Source of the DNA: Pseudomonadota bacterium
GTDB taxonomy: Bacteria > Pseudomonadota > Gammaproteobacteria > Burkholderiales > Rhodocyclaceae
Direction: 5' to 3'
Assembly (NCBI GenBank): GCA_018262235.1
Contig: JAGTRY010000010.1
Location: forward strand, 1-64,000
Length of the DNA stretch: 64,000 bases
Positions 34,066-43,321 of the stretch are shown here, piece by piece. Positions within the stretch are counted from its first letter, which is position 1. The number at the start of each line of letters is the position of its first letter. The position numbers and the translations under genes are program-made. The notes below the pieces were generated by a model, which saw only the letters and a list, made by a program, of their open reading frames with translations, was not told the origin of the DNA and ran no database searches.

Positions 34066-35346
34066 TTACTTCTCAAACGGCCCCCAAGCCGGCTCGCGCA
34101 CATCGCCAGCTCGGTTGTTAAGCCGGTAACGAGTGCGGCCGTCGGTGGAGACAACCGAAAGCACTCCACGTCCGCCGACCTCGGTTGCATACAGGAGGGT
34201 GCGGCCATCGGGCGCAAAACTGGGGGATTCATCTTTGGCGGAATCGGTCAGCACTTGAGTCTGTTGGCTGGCCAAGTCCTGCATGGTGATCTGGAAACGA
34301 CCGTCATTACGGGCGATATAGATCAGCGTCTTGCCGTCAGGAGAAACCCTAGGGCTGACATTGTACGCGCCTGTGAAGGTCACGCGCTGTACTGCACCGC
34401 CTTCAACCGGGACACGGTAGATCTGCGGACTGCCACCACGATCAGAGGTGAAGTAAATCTGGCTGCCGTCGGGCGAAAACCGCGGCTCGGTGTCGATTCC
34501 GTTGGAATTGGTCAGGCGACGCAGGCCACTGCCGTCTGCATTGACCAGATAAATCTGGGACAGACCATCCTTGGTCAGGGTGATTGCCAGACGCCGTCCG
34601 TCCGGAGACCAGGCCGGTGCAGAGTTGGAGCCTTTGTAATTAGCCAGTACGACCGTTCTGATGCTATCCAGCGCGCGGACGTAGATGATCGGTTTTTTCT
34701 TGTCGAAGCTGACATAAGCCAGATGTTTGCCATCTGGCGACCAGGCAGGCGACATGATCGGCTCTTCAGAGATCAGTGCCGGCACAGCGTTTTCGCCGTC
34801 AAAATCAGAAATCAGCAACTGGTAGCGGGAACCGCGCTTTTCCACGTAAGCGATACGGGTTGCGAAGATGCCTGGCTGGCCGATCAACTGCTCATAGACC
34901 TTGTTGGCAATGTGATGACCGAGTGCGCGATTCTGGTCCGGACGGACCGATACCTTGAGCAGGAACAGTTCGGTGCCGCGGACCACGTCATACAGGCGGA
35001 AGCGCACATCGACCAGCCCACCTTGTCCGGGATTGATGCTGCCGAGCAGCAGTGCGTCAGCGCCCTGTCCTTTCCAGCCATTGTAGTCGGGGGTGACGCC
35101 TTCGACGCCCAACAGACTGCCGGATTCGATCTGTTTGAACAATCCAGAGAGCTCCAGATCCTTGCGCACGACTTCACCGACGCTCCCCTGCATGAGGGCT
35201 TCGCCGGAGAAATTGGGCGTCGCGATAGGGATCCGGTTAGCTCCGGATCCGAAGATTTCGACGGTCAATTGCGCGTTTGCTAGAGGCAAACAAAGCATGC
35301 CGGCTAACCAGATCAGCGCGGCAAAAAGTTTTCTGGAATTCATCAT
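34066..35346 (-). CDS. tolB: Tol-Pal system protein TolB
   Basis: The 426-residue periplasmic protein has a signal peptide (LIWLAGMLCLPLANA), an N-terminal alpha/beta domain and a C-terminal six-bladed beta-propeller with repeated WSPDG, FSPDGSQIYFTSDR, VSPDGK motifs. The start at 35346 (MMNSRKLF) gives a clean signal; a frame to 35379 would overlap the tolA end. Confidence 0.96.
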   Translation of the reverse strand: MMNSRKLFAALIWLAGMLCLPLANAQLTVEIFGSGANRIPIATPNFSGEALMQGSVGEVVRKDLELSGLFKQIESGSLLGVEGVTPDYNGWKGQGADALLLGSINPGQGGLVDVRFRLYDVVRGTELFLLKVSVRPDQNRALGHHIANKVYEQLIGQPGIFATRIAYVEKRGSRYQLLISDFDGENAVPALISEEPIMSPAWSPDGKHLAYVSFDKKKPIIYVRALDSIRTVVLANYKGSNSAPAWSPDGRRLAITLTKDGLSQIYLVNADGSGLRRLTNSNGIDTEPRFSPDGSQIYFTSDRGGSPQIYRVPVEGGAVQRVTFTGAYNVSPRVSPDGKTLIYIARNDGRFQITMQDLASQQTQVLTDSAKDESPSFAPDGRTLLYATEVGGRGVLSVVSTDGRTRYRLNNRAGDVREPAWGPFEK

Positions 35347-35368
35347 ATTTTGCAAGTCTTCCGTAATT

Positions 35369-36256
35369 CTATTCCCCATCCGCCATCGGATGGAACTTCA
35401 ATGTGATTTCTCTTTGAAAAACTTCCGCTTTGCTGGGCTTGGGGAGGGGTGAAGACTTCAGGATGGCACGTCGTGCGGCCTCATCCAGATTGCTGTTGCC
35501 CGAACTCTTCGTGAGTTTCGGGTCGCCGAGGATTTCGCCGGACGGCAGCAACTGGATTTCGAATTCCACCAGCGGATTACCTGTCACACCTTGCGGGCGC
35601 ATCAGGTTGGATTTCACCTTTTGCGCAATCTGCCCGATCCAGTCGCCCGTGGCACGGCCCAGCGAAGCCGCACTGGCGGCTTTGGAGGCAGCCCCGGCGG
35701 CGGCATCAAGCTTGGCGCGCATGTTTGCTTCGTTGGTTGCGGCTGCAACCTTGTCCGACTCCCTGGCCAGCAACTTGTCCATGTCGGACATCTTGGGCGG
35801 CACGTCAGGTTTTTTCTCTACAGGCTTGGGAAGCGGCCTGGATTGAACCGGTGCCGGCACCTCTTTTTTCTCCGGTTTCTTCTCCGGTTGGGGCGGCTCA
35901 GGTTTCGGTTCTTCCTTCTTTTTCTCGACCTTCTTCTTTTCCGGTTCTTTCAGCGCAATATCCGGCTTGACCACCGGCTTGGGCACTTCCGCCTGCTTGA
36001 CCTCAACCGGTTTCACTTCCACCGGTTTGGGCGGAGGCGGAAGAGGCTCTGCCTTTGGTGTTTCCTGTGGGGGTTCGGGTTCGGGTACAGCCATGGGCGG
36101 CAGGCTGCGGACCAGCTCCACACTAACGGCCTCGGCCGGGTGATGCTGCCACTGCATCCCGTAGAACAGCGCCAGCAACAGGATGCCGTGCATGAGCAGG
36201 CTGAAAACCGCAGCGGTCCATTTGCCGGGCTCGGGGCGCTTGAGCGCGAATTCCAT
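35369..36256 (-). CDS. tolA: Tol-Pal system protein TolA
   Basis: The 295-residue protein has one N-terminal helix (about 15-32; AAVFSLLMHGILLLALF), a long proline/lysine/glutamate-rich stretch (about 50-160) that spans the periplasm, and a C-terminal TonB-like domain (about 205-295). It transmits force from TolQR to TolB-Pal. The central part is short compared with enteric TolA. Confidence 0.95.
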   Translation of the reverse strand: MEFALKRPEPGKWTAAVFSLLMHGILLLALFYGMQWQHHPAEAVSVELVRSLPPMAVPEPEPPQETPKAEPLPPPPKPVEVKPVEVKQAEVPKPVVKPDIALKEPEKKKVEKKKEEPKPEPPQPEKKPEKKEVPAPVQSRPLPKPVEKKPDVPPKMSDMDKLLARESDKVAAATNEANMRAKLDAAAGAASKAASAASLGRATGDWIGQIAQKVKSNLMRPQGVTGNPLVEFEIQLLPSGEILGDPKLTKSSGNSNLDEAARRAILKSSPLPKPSKAEVFQREITLKFHPMADGE

Positions 36257-36262
36257 GATGCG

Positions 36263-36670
36263 TTATTGCCCCGACTGAACCAGCAGCCCGACCTTGTTGA
36301 TCTGGTTCCGCTGCAGCAAGTCCATGACTTTCATCACGGCTTCGTAGCGCACGTTCTTGCTGGCAGAAATCACCACCCCGCGGTCAGGATTGGCTTCCTG
36401 AGCCGCCTGCAGTCGGGCAACCAGATCATCCGATTCGATCAGTGGGCCGCCCGTTGCGGCAGCACCTTCGCCCAGCGTCCAGCGGTCCTCGCCTTTCACC
36501 GTGATGACCATTGGCGGCACCTTGGGCAGTGAAGCCTTGGCTACGCTGGGAAGATCAACTGTTCCGGTCGGGAGCATCGGGGCGGTGACCATGAAAATCA
36601 CGAGCAGCACCAGCATCACGTCGATGTAAGGAACGACGTTGATCTGGTTCATGAGACGACGCTGACGCAT
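36263..36670 (-). CDS. tolR: Tol-Pal system protein TolR
   Basis: The 135-residue ExbD/TolR protein has one N-terminal helix with the functional aspartate (YIDVMLVLLVIFMVTAP) and a periplasmic domain. With TolQ it uses the proton gradient. It lies 6 bp before tolA. Confidence 0.95.
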   Translation of the reverse strand: MRQRRLMNQINVVPYIDVMLVLLVIFMVTAPMLPTGTVDLPSVAKASLPKVPPMVITVKGEDRWTLGEGAAATGGPLIESDDLVARLQAAQEANPDRGVVISASKNVRYEAVMKVMDLLQRNQINKVGLLVQSGQ

Positions 36671-36673
36671 GGC

Positions 36674-37348
36674 TTATCTCAACTGCCGTTGCAGGATGTT
36701 CGAGAACTCTTCTATGAAGCTCTCGAAGCGGATCGACAGGCGATCCACTTCATGGATATAGCGGTTGTAGGCGACCACGGCCGGGATGGCCGCAAACAGA
36801 CCGATAGCGGTGGCGACCAGCGCCTCGGCAATCCCTGGTGCAACGTGGGCCAGCGTTGCCGAGCCGACATTCGCCAAGCCGCGGAAGGCGTTCATGATGC
36901 CCCATACCGTACCGAACAGGCCGACATAGGGGCTGACCGAACCGACCGAGGCGAGAAAGGCGAGATGGGCTTCCAGATCGTCGATTTCACGCTGGTAGGT
37001 TGCACGCATGGCGCGACGTGCACCGTTGATGATGTCGGCGGGTTCAAGGCCTTTCTGGCCATGCAGTTTGGAGAACTCGCGGAAACCGGACTCGAAGATG
37101 CGGGCCAGTGCCCCTGCATTGTCACGATCCTGCGATACATTGCGGTAGAGCTGGACCAGATCGATTCCGCTCCAGAACTGCTGTTCGAAATTGCCCGTAT
37201 TGTTACGTGTGGCGCCAAGCGTCAGGCCTTTGCGGAAAATCCAGTACCAGGACATGAAGGACACACTGGCCAGAATGGCCATGACAAACTTGACTACCAG
37301 ACTGGCATTGGCAATCAGGCTGAGAATCGACAGATCTTCGGAATTCAT
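36674..37348 (-). CDS. tolQ: Tol-Pal system protein TolQ
   Basis: The 224-residue ExbB/TolQ proton-channel protein has three helices (about 13-35, 130-155, 165-195) and the typical SVSPYVGLFGTVWGIMNAF loop. Its ATG overlaps the ybgC stop (ATGA). Confidence 0.96.
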   Translation of the reverse strand: MNSEDLSILSLIANASLVVKFVMAILASVSFMSWYWIFRKGLTLGATRNNTGNFEQQFWSGIDLVQLYRNVSQDRDNAGALARIFESGFREFSKLHGQKGLEPADIINGARRAMRATYQREIDDLEAHLAFLASVGSVSPYVGLFGTVWGIMNAFRGLANVGSATLAHVAPGIAEALVATAIGLFAAIPAVVAYNRYIHEVDRLSIRFESFIEEFSNILQRQLR

Positions 37349-37776
37349 ACTTCACTTTCGAGGAGACTACGCAAGGTATCGGGGATTCGCGTGGCACGAC
37401 CGCGATTCCAGTCAACGCAAGCAATGGTGATCACGGCTTCAAACAGGCGCTCGTCACCCCGCATCACGCGTTGCAGGAAGCGCATGGTGGCCGCCCCGAC
37501 CGAGGTCACGGTGGAGAGGACCAGCAATTCATCGTCAAGTTCCGCACTTTTCAAATAATCCGCTTCGACGCGGCTGACGACGAAGACAATGCCCTGCTCG
37601 GCGCGCAGGTCGTGCTGATTGATGCCCAGCGCGCGCAGGCGCTCGGTACGGGCACGTTCGCAGAAGCGTAGGTAGTTTGCGTAATAGACAACGCCGCCAG
37701 CGTCGGTATCTTCATAGTATACGCGCACCGGCCAGACGGACTGATGGATGGCGTTGGTATTGTGAATCTCGGACAT
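37345..37776 (-). CDS. ybgC: Tol-Pal associated acyl-CoA thioesterase YbgC
   Basis: The 143-residue hotdog thioesterase has the active site YYEDTDAGGVVYYANYL with the catalytic aspartate. It heads the ybgC-tolQRAB-pal-cpoB operon. The start at 37776 (MSEIHNTNA) is used; a frame to 37938 would overlap the divergent dksA promoter. Confidence 0.95.
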   Translation of the reverse strand: MSEIHNTNAIHQSVWPVRVYYEDTDAGGVVYYANYLRFCERARTERLRALGINQHDLRAEQGIVFVVSRVEADYLKSAELDDELLVLSTVTSVGAATMRFLQRVMRGDERLFEAVITIACVDWNRGRATRIPDTLRSLLESEV

Positions 37777-37916
37777 CCTGCTATTGTACCGTCCCCGAAG
37801 CGCCATACCCAGAAGATGTGGGGATTGTGTAAAGTATGGGGTGACTGTTTTATATTGAAGAACACGGCACGAAGTCGCGTTCTTTGCGCTCATATAATTG
37901 ATTGAGGAGTGTTTCC

Positions 37917-38324
37917 ATGGCCCTGACTGAAGCCGCACTGCTGGCTATGCCCGAGTCGGAATACATGAACGAAGCGCAGCTGAGTTTTTTCCGTGAACGC
38001 CTTTCGGCGACGCGTAGTGAACTCCAGCTCAAGGTGGATGAAACCGTTGAGCATATGCGTGAGCAGGAAACTGTTGCCGATCCGGCAGATCGTGCAACGG
38101 TTGAAGAAGAACATGCGCTGGAGTTGCGTACCCGTGACCGCGAGCGCAAGCTGTTGAAGAAAATTGATCAGGCGTTATTGCGTATTGCCGATGGTTCCTA
38201 CGGTTTCTGCGAAGAAACGGGTGAGCCCATCGGCCTTGCCCGTCTGATCGCCCGTCCTACGGCGACCTTGTCGGTTGAAGCGCAAGCGCGTCGTGAACGC
38301 ATGCAGAAAATGTTTGCGGACTGA
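37917..38324 (+). CDS. dksA: RNA polymerase-binding factor DksA, one-cysteine form
   Basis: The 135-residue protein has a coiled-coil hairpin (about 25-95, with the tip DPADRAT) and a C-terminal globular domain (GFCEETGEPIGLARLIARPTATLSVEAQ). It works with ppGpp at ribosomal and stress promoters. Only one of the four zinc-finger cysteines is kept (FCEETGEP; the later pair is replaced by TLSVEA), so zinc is probably not bound. GAGGAG precedes the ATG at 37917. A stem (38342-38372) follows the gene. Confidence 0.92.
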   Translation: MALTEAALLAMPESEYMNEAQLSFFRERLSATRSELQLKVDETVEHMREQETVADPADRATVEEEHALELRTRDRERKLLKKIDQALLRIADGSYGFCEETGEPIGLARLIARPTATLSVEAQARRERMQKMFAD

Positions 38325-38341
38325 GCGATTGCTTCCTCGTC

Positions 38342-38372
38342 GCCCATCCGGAGGTGTGACCTCTGGATGGGC
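38342..38372 (+). terminator. Possible dksA terminator
   Basis: GCCCATCCGGAGGT / ACCTCTGGATGGGC form a long stem, but no T-run follows. Confidence 0.4.
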
Positions 38373-38463
38373 GGGTCGGGGAGATGGCCGCTCAGCCTGA
38401 TCCAGCTTTATAGAGTAATTGCCCGATCACCTGCTGACTGCTTGGCCCGGGTCTAAACAGAAC

Positions 38464-39636
38464 ATGGCGCTACCCTTTTTTGGCAAGAAACACGCCAACG
38501 GCGACAAAGCCGATGAATCAACACATCCCAGGAAATCCGAGCGGAACGACATCACGACCTCGCTGGAGTTCACTCATGTGGGGGATGTGGGGCGTTCTCT
38601 GGCGGCGGCAGCTGGCAGGATCCAGGTGCTGGAGGTTTCTGCCGAGGATGTTGCGGCCATTGAAGAAGCTGCCGTGTTGTATGCCAACGCCAATGACGAG
38701 GGTGCAAAGCAGGTGCTTGAGGAAGCCGTGGCCGGCAACAGCAAGCAGTCTGACCGCCTCTGGCGGATGCTTTTCGATCTTTACCGGCTGACTGGAAACA
38801 AGTCTGCCTTTGACAGCCAGGGCGTCGTCTTCGCCGAGCTGTTCGAAAAATCTCCCCCGACATGGGACGACGCAATCCCTGTTGCCGTTGCCGCGACGCC
38901 AAAAGAGGCCACGCCAGCGGTCAATCTGTCGGGCAACCTCTCCGGCAACGCCCGCCCCCAGTTTGAACAGCTTGTTCGCATCGGCACCAAGATCGGCAAG
39001 CTGCGCATCGACCTGTCTCGCCTGCGCGGCATTGATGACGCCGGTTGTACCCTGCTCAGTGACACACTGGAAGGACTCAAGCGCAACAAGGTCAAAGTGG
39101 CCCTGCTGGGTGCGCAGCATGCCTTGGGTTTGCTTGAGCCGCGTCTCAAGGTTGGCGAGCCGGAAGGCCGGGTCTACTGGCTGGCCGCTTTGGCGATGAT
39201 GCAGCAGCTGGGTGATCAGGCGCGTTTTGAAGACATGGCGGTAAATTTCGCGATCACCTTTGAAGAGTCTCCCCCTTCCTGGGATCCGCCCGAAGCTGTT
39301 CTCAGTGCGACGGATTCGGGGGATGTGCCCAGGCTTGAGGAGGCGCCGCCACCGGTCCGCGAGGGATTCGCGCTGGATGGCGTGCTGGCGGGTGCCCAGC
39401 CGGAAATTCTGCGCAAGCTGGCGGTGTATGGTTCGGATCGTGACGCCATCGATGTTGATGCCAGCCAGCTCAAACGTCTGGAGTTTGTCAGCGCGGGCTC
39501 CTTGTTCAATCAGTTCGCGCAGTTCCAGGCGCAGGGCAAGCTCACCGTGATTCGTCATCCCAACGAGATGGTGGCGGCCTTGATGCGGGTGATGGGCATC
39601 GATCAGGTTGCCCAGATCGAACACAAGAAATTCTAG
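38464..39636 (+). CDS. STAS-domain protein of unknown role
   Basis: The 390-residue soluble protein contains STAS-like segments: about 185-225 (KLRIDLSRLRGIDDAGCTLL) and about 320-390 (DAIDVDASQLKRLEFVSAGS, ending GIDQVAQIEH). Between and before them are helical parts with a repeated LFEKSPPTWDD / TFEESPPSWDP motif, so the protein looks internally duplicated. STAS domains bind nucleotides or partner proteins in anti-sigma antagonists and lipid transport. No partner gene is adjacent. The start at 38464 (MALPFFGKK) fits better than 38419. Confidence 0.8.
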   Translation: MALPFFGKKHANGDKADESTHPRKSERNDITTSLEFTHVGDVGRSLAAAAGRIQVLEVSAEDVAAIEEAAVLYANANDEGAKQVLEEAVAGNSKQSDRLWRMLFDLYRLTGNKSAFDSQGVVFAELFEKSPPTWDDAIPVAVAATPKEATPAVNLSGNLSGNARPQFEQLVRIGTKIGKLRIDLSRLRGIDDAGCTLLSDTLEGLKRNKVKVALLGAQHALGLLEPRLKVGEPEGRVYWLAALAMMQQLGDQARFEDMAVNFAITFEESPPSWDPPEAVLSATDSGDVPRLEEAPPPVREGFALDGVLAGAQPEILRKLAVYGSDRDAIDVDASQLKRLEFVSAGSLFNQFAQFQAQGKLTVIRHPNEMVAALMRVMGIDQVAQIEHKKF

Positions 39637-39736
39637 AATCCGTTTTCCTGTCAGGCTGACTTGTGCTGGATCAGTCTGACGCGCCGGTGCTGTAACGCTG
39701 CCTCGCTACAATGCCCGATTGCCACGCGAGGTTGCC

Positions 39737-40609
39737 ATGATCGAACGCATCATCTCCATCCTGTTTCCGGTATTTGCCATCACGGCAATCGGTTACTTCG
39801 TTTCGCTGCGCCGCAAACCTGACATGGCACAGGTCAACCAGCTCATTGCTGATGTGTTTGTGCCGGCACTGGTATTTGGTGCCCTTGCCGGACGGGACTT
39901 CCATATCTACGAATATCGCTGGTTGGCGCTGGCCCTGTTGCTGGTCACCATGGTGTGCGGCGTGGTTGCTTTCGGGCTGGCCCGCCTGCTCAAGATCAGT
40001 CATCGCACGCTGGTTCCGCCAATGATGTTTTCCAACTCGATCAATCTGGGCGTGCCGGTGGCGGTGCTGGCCTTCGGTGATCGGGCGCTGCAGCCGGCCA
40101 TCGTGCTGTTCCTGGTCTCCAGTCTGGTGCACTACTCCTATGGCCTGTGGCTGCTGGACCACAAGGCGCGGCTCTCGCAGATGTGGCGTGTGCCTTCGCT
40201 GCTCGCCATGCTGGCCGGTCTGGCCGTGTCCTTGCTGGGCATCCAGGTGTGGCAGCCGGCAGTGATGGCCTTGCGCATGCTGGGCGACATCTGTATTCCG
40301 CTGATGCTTTTTGCGCTCGGTGTGCGCATGACGGACATCAGTTTCAAGGGCTGGAACGTCGGCGTGATCAGTGGCCTGGTACGGCCTGCCGCCGGCATGC
40401 TGCTGTCTTTCGGTGTGGCCGAATTGCTGGGTCTCAAAGGCTTTGAAGAAGGCCTGCTGGTGATCTACGGCGCGCTGCCGCCGGCGGTGATGAACTACAT
40501 CTTTGCGGAACGCTATAACGCCGAACCGGAGCGGGTGGCGTCGATTGTCCTGATCGGCAACCTGCTGTCGATCGGGGTCCTGCCGGTGGCGCTGGCTTTT
40601 GTGCTGTAG
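39737..40609 (+). CDS. Auxin efflux carrier (AEC) family transporter
   Basis: The 290-residue protein has about ten helices in two halves, as in bacterial AEC family members (YfdV-like): ISILFPVFAITAIGYF at the start and SNSINLGVPVAVLAFGD in the fourth region. Substrate unknown, possibly a carboxylate. It converges on oxyR. Confidence 0.85.
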   Translation: MIERIISILFPVFAITAIGYFVSLRRKPDMAQVNQLIADVFVPALVFGALAGRDFHIYEYRWLALALLLVTMVCGVVAFGLARLLKISHRTLVPPMMFSNSINLGVPVAVLAFGDRALQPAIVLFLVSSLVHYSYGLWLLDHKARLSQMWRVPSLLAMLAGLAVSLLGIQVWQPAVMALRMLGDICIPLMLFALGVRMTDISFKGWNVGVISGLVRPAAGMLLSFGVAELLGLKGFEEGLLVIYGALPPAVMNYIFAERYNAEPERVASIVLIGNLLSIGVLPVALAFVL

Positions 40610-40612
40610 CGC

Positions 40613-41530
40613 TCAGCCCCGAACGGGGGTGACGCCTGGCAGTTTGCTGTCCAGGATCGCAGCACGCAGCAGATCGATGACCTTGGTGCGCGGGTAGGTC
40701 ACGCGCCAAGCAATCGCAACGCGCCGGCTGGGTTCGGGAGCGGCAAACGGGCGGATTGCCACGAGTTTCTGGTTCTCTGCAAGTGGATCGGCTGCCGAGC
40801 TGGGCAGTACCGTAATACCGAGGCCGGTGGCGACCATATGCCGGATGGTTTCCAGCGAACTGCCTTCCATGGTCTTCTGCAGACCGGTGCCGTGCGCACA
40901 ACGCGGGCAGGCTTCCAGCACCTGATCACGGAAACAGTTGCCCGCCCCGAGCAGCAGGAGCGGCTCTTCGGGCAGCAAAGTCGAGGAGATTTCCGTTTCC
41001 TTTGCCCACGCATGGTTGGCGGGGATGACCACACGGAAAGGTTCGTCATACACGGGCTGCGCGACGATGCCGGGCTCGACGAACGGCAAGGCCAGAATGG
41101 CCACGTCGATATCCCCCTTTTTGAGCTGATCGGACAGGCGATGCGTGTAGTTCTCCTGGATCATCAGCGGCATGCGCGGTGCGCGTTCGGCCAGCAAGGG
41201 AATCAGCGAAGGCAGCAGATAGGGGGCGATGGTGTAGATCACGCCGATCCGCAACGGGCCGCTCATGGCATCCCGCCCGGCTTCGGCGAGATCCCGGATC
41301 TGGCTTGCTTCGCGCAGCACACGTTCAGCCTGGTCGACGATTTCGCGGCCGATCTCGGTGACCTTGACGTCTACTGCGCTGCGCTCGAACAACAGCACTC
41401 CGAGCTGTTCCTCGAGTTTCTTGACGGCGACCGACAGGGTCGGCTGACTGACGTGGCATTTCTCCGCAGCGCGGCCGAAATGGCGCTCCTGCGCGAGCGA
41501 AACGATGTAACGCAGATCGGTGAGTGTCAT
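40613..41530 (-). CDS. oxyR: Hydrogen peroxide sensor OxyR
   Basis: The 305-residue LysR-type regulator has an N-terminal HTH (about 1-60; HFGRAAEKCHVSQPTLSVAVKKLE). Cys199 and Cys208 in GNCFRDQVLEAC sit at exactly the positions of the redox disulfide in E. coli OxyR. The start at 41530 (MTLTDLRYIV) is the family N-terminus. The window's OsmC gene is not obviously linked to it. Confidence 0.95.
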   Translation of the reverse strand: MTLTDLRYIVSLAQERHFGRAAEKCHVSQPTLSVAVKKLEEQLGVLLFERSAVDVKVTEIGREIVDQAERVLREASQIRDLAEAGRDAMSGPLRIGVIYTIAPYLLPSLIPLLAERAPRMPLMIQENYTHRLSDQLKKGDIDVAILALPFVEPGIVAQPVYDEPFRVVIPANHAWAKETEISSTLLPEEPLLLLGAGNCFRDQVLEACPRCAHGTGLQKTMEGSSLETIRHMVATGLGITVLPSSAADPLAENQKLVAIRPFAAPEPSRRVAIAWRVTYPRTKVIDLLRAAILDSKLPGVTPVRG

Positions 41531-41679
41531 GACAATGTCCCGGCCAGCGCATCCAGGCACCAGCGCCTGAATAGAATTTTTCAATTATACCCGTAACGAT
41601 GGATAGTTTTTTTGACCAAGGTCGACGCCTCTTGAACTTGTTTGCGGACCCCCCATTTTGAAAACAGTGCATCAAGGCC

Positions 41680-41707
41680 GGAACCTTGTATGAAGGTGCC
41701 GGTCACA
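41680..41707 (+). promoter_or_regulatory. Candidate sigmaE promoter of the DegP-type gene
   Basis: GGAACCT (41680-41686), 16 bp, then TCACA (41703-41707) resembles the sigmaE consensus GGAACTT-N16-TCnnA. It lies about 75 bp before the protease start. Confidence 0.35.
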
Positions 41708-41779
41708 AGCATCAGATTGCCGGCCTTGAAGGTCCGGCAACTATTCACTGATCCATTCTTCATGTTTGTGGAGGAATTT

Positions 41780-43252
41780 ATGCCTTGGTCTCTGGCTCGC
41801 GCTGCACTGCTCTCAAGCGTAGCGGCCATTACATTTACAGGTTGCTTGCAGGAATCCGGAATCAACTCATCCCATGCCAGTGGCGTAGCCACGGCGGCGA
41901 CGGCCGCAACCGTCGGCACCGGTGCGCGGGTGGCTTTGCCGGACTTCAGCCCGCTGGTCGAAGCGGTTGGCCCGGCAGTGGTTAACATCAGCGTCACCAG
42001 CGTTGAAAAAGTCAGTCGTGCAACCGCATCGCCGTTTGGTGACGAAGACGACCCCTTTTCGGACTTTTTCCGCCGTTTCGGTATTCCGGTGCCCAACCAG
42101 CAAGGCCAGCAGGCCCAGCCGCACGTACAGCAAGGCGTGGGGTCGGGCTTCATCATCAGTGCTGACGGCTACATCCTGACCAATGCTCACGTGGTTGATG
42201 GGGCGACGGAAGTTACCGTCAAACTGACCGACAAGCGTGATTTCAAGGCCAAGGTTATCGGTGCAGACAAGCGTACCGATGTTGCCCTGATCAAGATTGA
42301 CGCGAAGGATCTGCCGACCGTGAAGACCGGCAATCCGGACAACGCCAAGACCGGTCAGTGGGTCCTCGCCATGGGCTCGCCGTTCGGCCTCGAAAACACG
42401 GTTACGGCGGGCATCATTTCGGCCAAGTCGCGCAGGCTGCCGGACGAAACCTATGTGCCCTTCATCCAGACGGACGTTGCGATCAATCCGGGGAACTCGG
42501 GAGGGCCGCTGATCAATCTGGATGGCGAAGTCATCGGTATCAATTCCCAGATCTATTCGCGCTCGGGCGGCTATATGGGGATCTCCTTCTCGATCCCGAT
42601 CGACGTTGCACTCAAGGTCAAGGAGCAGCTTCAGAAGCATGGCAAGGTCTCGCGTGGCAAGCTGGGTGTCGTGATCCAGGGTATGGACAAGGATCTGGCG
42701 CAGTCCTTCGGTCTGGACAAGGCAGCGGGTGCCCTGGTCAGCTCGGTCGAGCCGGGTGGGCCGGCAGACAAGGCAGGCCTGCAGAATGGCGACATCATCC
42801 AGCAGGTGGATGGCACCAAGGTTGATGAGTCCGCCGACTTGCCGCGTCTCATCGGCGACCGCAACCCTGGCGACACGGTCAAGCTCAAGGTCTGGCGGGA
42901 CAAAGGCCAGCGCGAGATTGCCGTGAAACTCGGCGAACAGGTTTCCGAATCCGTCGCGCTGGGGGATGACAATTCAGCCTCCCCGGGCGGCAAGCTGGGC
43001 CTGGTTGTGCGTCAGCTCAATGCCCGCGAAGCCCAGCGTCTGGGCATCTCCAGCGGTCTGGTGGTCGAGCAAGCCAACGGGGCCGCCGGCAAGGCCGGGA
43101 TCCGTCAGGGCGATGTCATCCTTGCGGTCAGCAACAAGAAAGTCACCAATGCTGAACAATTGCGCAAAGCCGTCGAAGCGGCCGGCAAGAATGTACCGCT
43201 GCTGATTCAGCGCGGTGATGTCCAGCAATACGTGGTCGTGCGTATCAACTGA
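41780..43252 (+). CDS. DegP/MucD-type periplasmic serine protease Do
   Basis: The 490-residue protease has an N-terminal signal with a lipobox-like TFTGC (Cys22), a trypsin-like domain with His137 (LTNAHVVDG), Asp167 (RTDVALI) and Ser240 (NPGNSGGPL), and two PDZ domains (about 285-375 and 395-485). It degrades or refolds misfolded envelope proteins. GAGGA lies 5 bp before the ATG at 41780; an earlier in-frame ATG was rejected. A terminator follows. Confidence 0.95.
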   Translation: MPWSLARAALLSSVAAITFTGCLQESGINSSHASGVATAATAATVGTGARVALPDFSPLVEAVGPAVVNISVTSVEKVSRATASPFGDEDDPFSDFFRRFGIPVPNQQGQQAQPHVQQGVGSGFIISADGYILTNAHVVDGATEVTVKLTDKRDFKAKVIGADKRTDVALIKIDAKDLPTVKTGNPDNAKTGQWVLAMGSPFGLENTVTAGIISAKSRRLPDETYVPFIQTDVAINPGNSGGPLINLDGEVIGINSQIYSRSGGYMGISFSIPIDVALKVKEQLQKHGKVSRGKLGVVIQGMDKDLAQSFGLDKAAGALVSSVEPGGPADKAGLQNGDIIQQVDGTKVDESADLPRLIGDRNPGDTVKLKVWRDKGQREIAVKLGEQVSESVALGDDNSASPGGKLGLVVRQLNAREAQRLGISSGLVVEQANGAAGKAGIRQGDVILAVSNKKVTNAEQLRKAVEAAGKNVPLLIQRGDVQQYVVVRIN

Positions 43253-43281
43253 TTTTCAACGTTTGTCTCCTACTCCCCTTC

Positions 43282-43308
43282 AGGGCCGCCCCAAGCGGCC
43301 CTTTTTTT
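43282..43308 (+). terminator. degP-type gene terminator
   Basis: AGGGCCGC-CCCAA-GCGGCCCT stem with a seven-T tract lies 30 bp after the stop. Confidence 0.9.
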
Positions 43309-43321
43309 GCAGGCAAGGAGA

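Noticed and set aside
41642-41779. Longer N-terminus for the DegP-type protease
   Set aside because: The extension covers the promoter region and would bury the signal peptide; GAGGA precedes the ATG at 41780.
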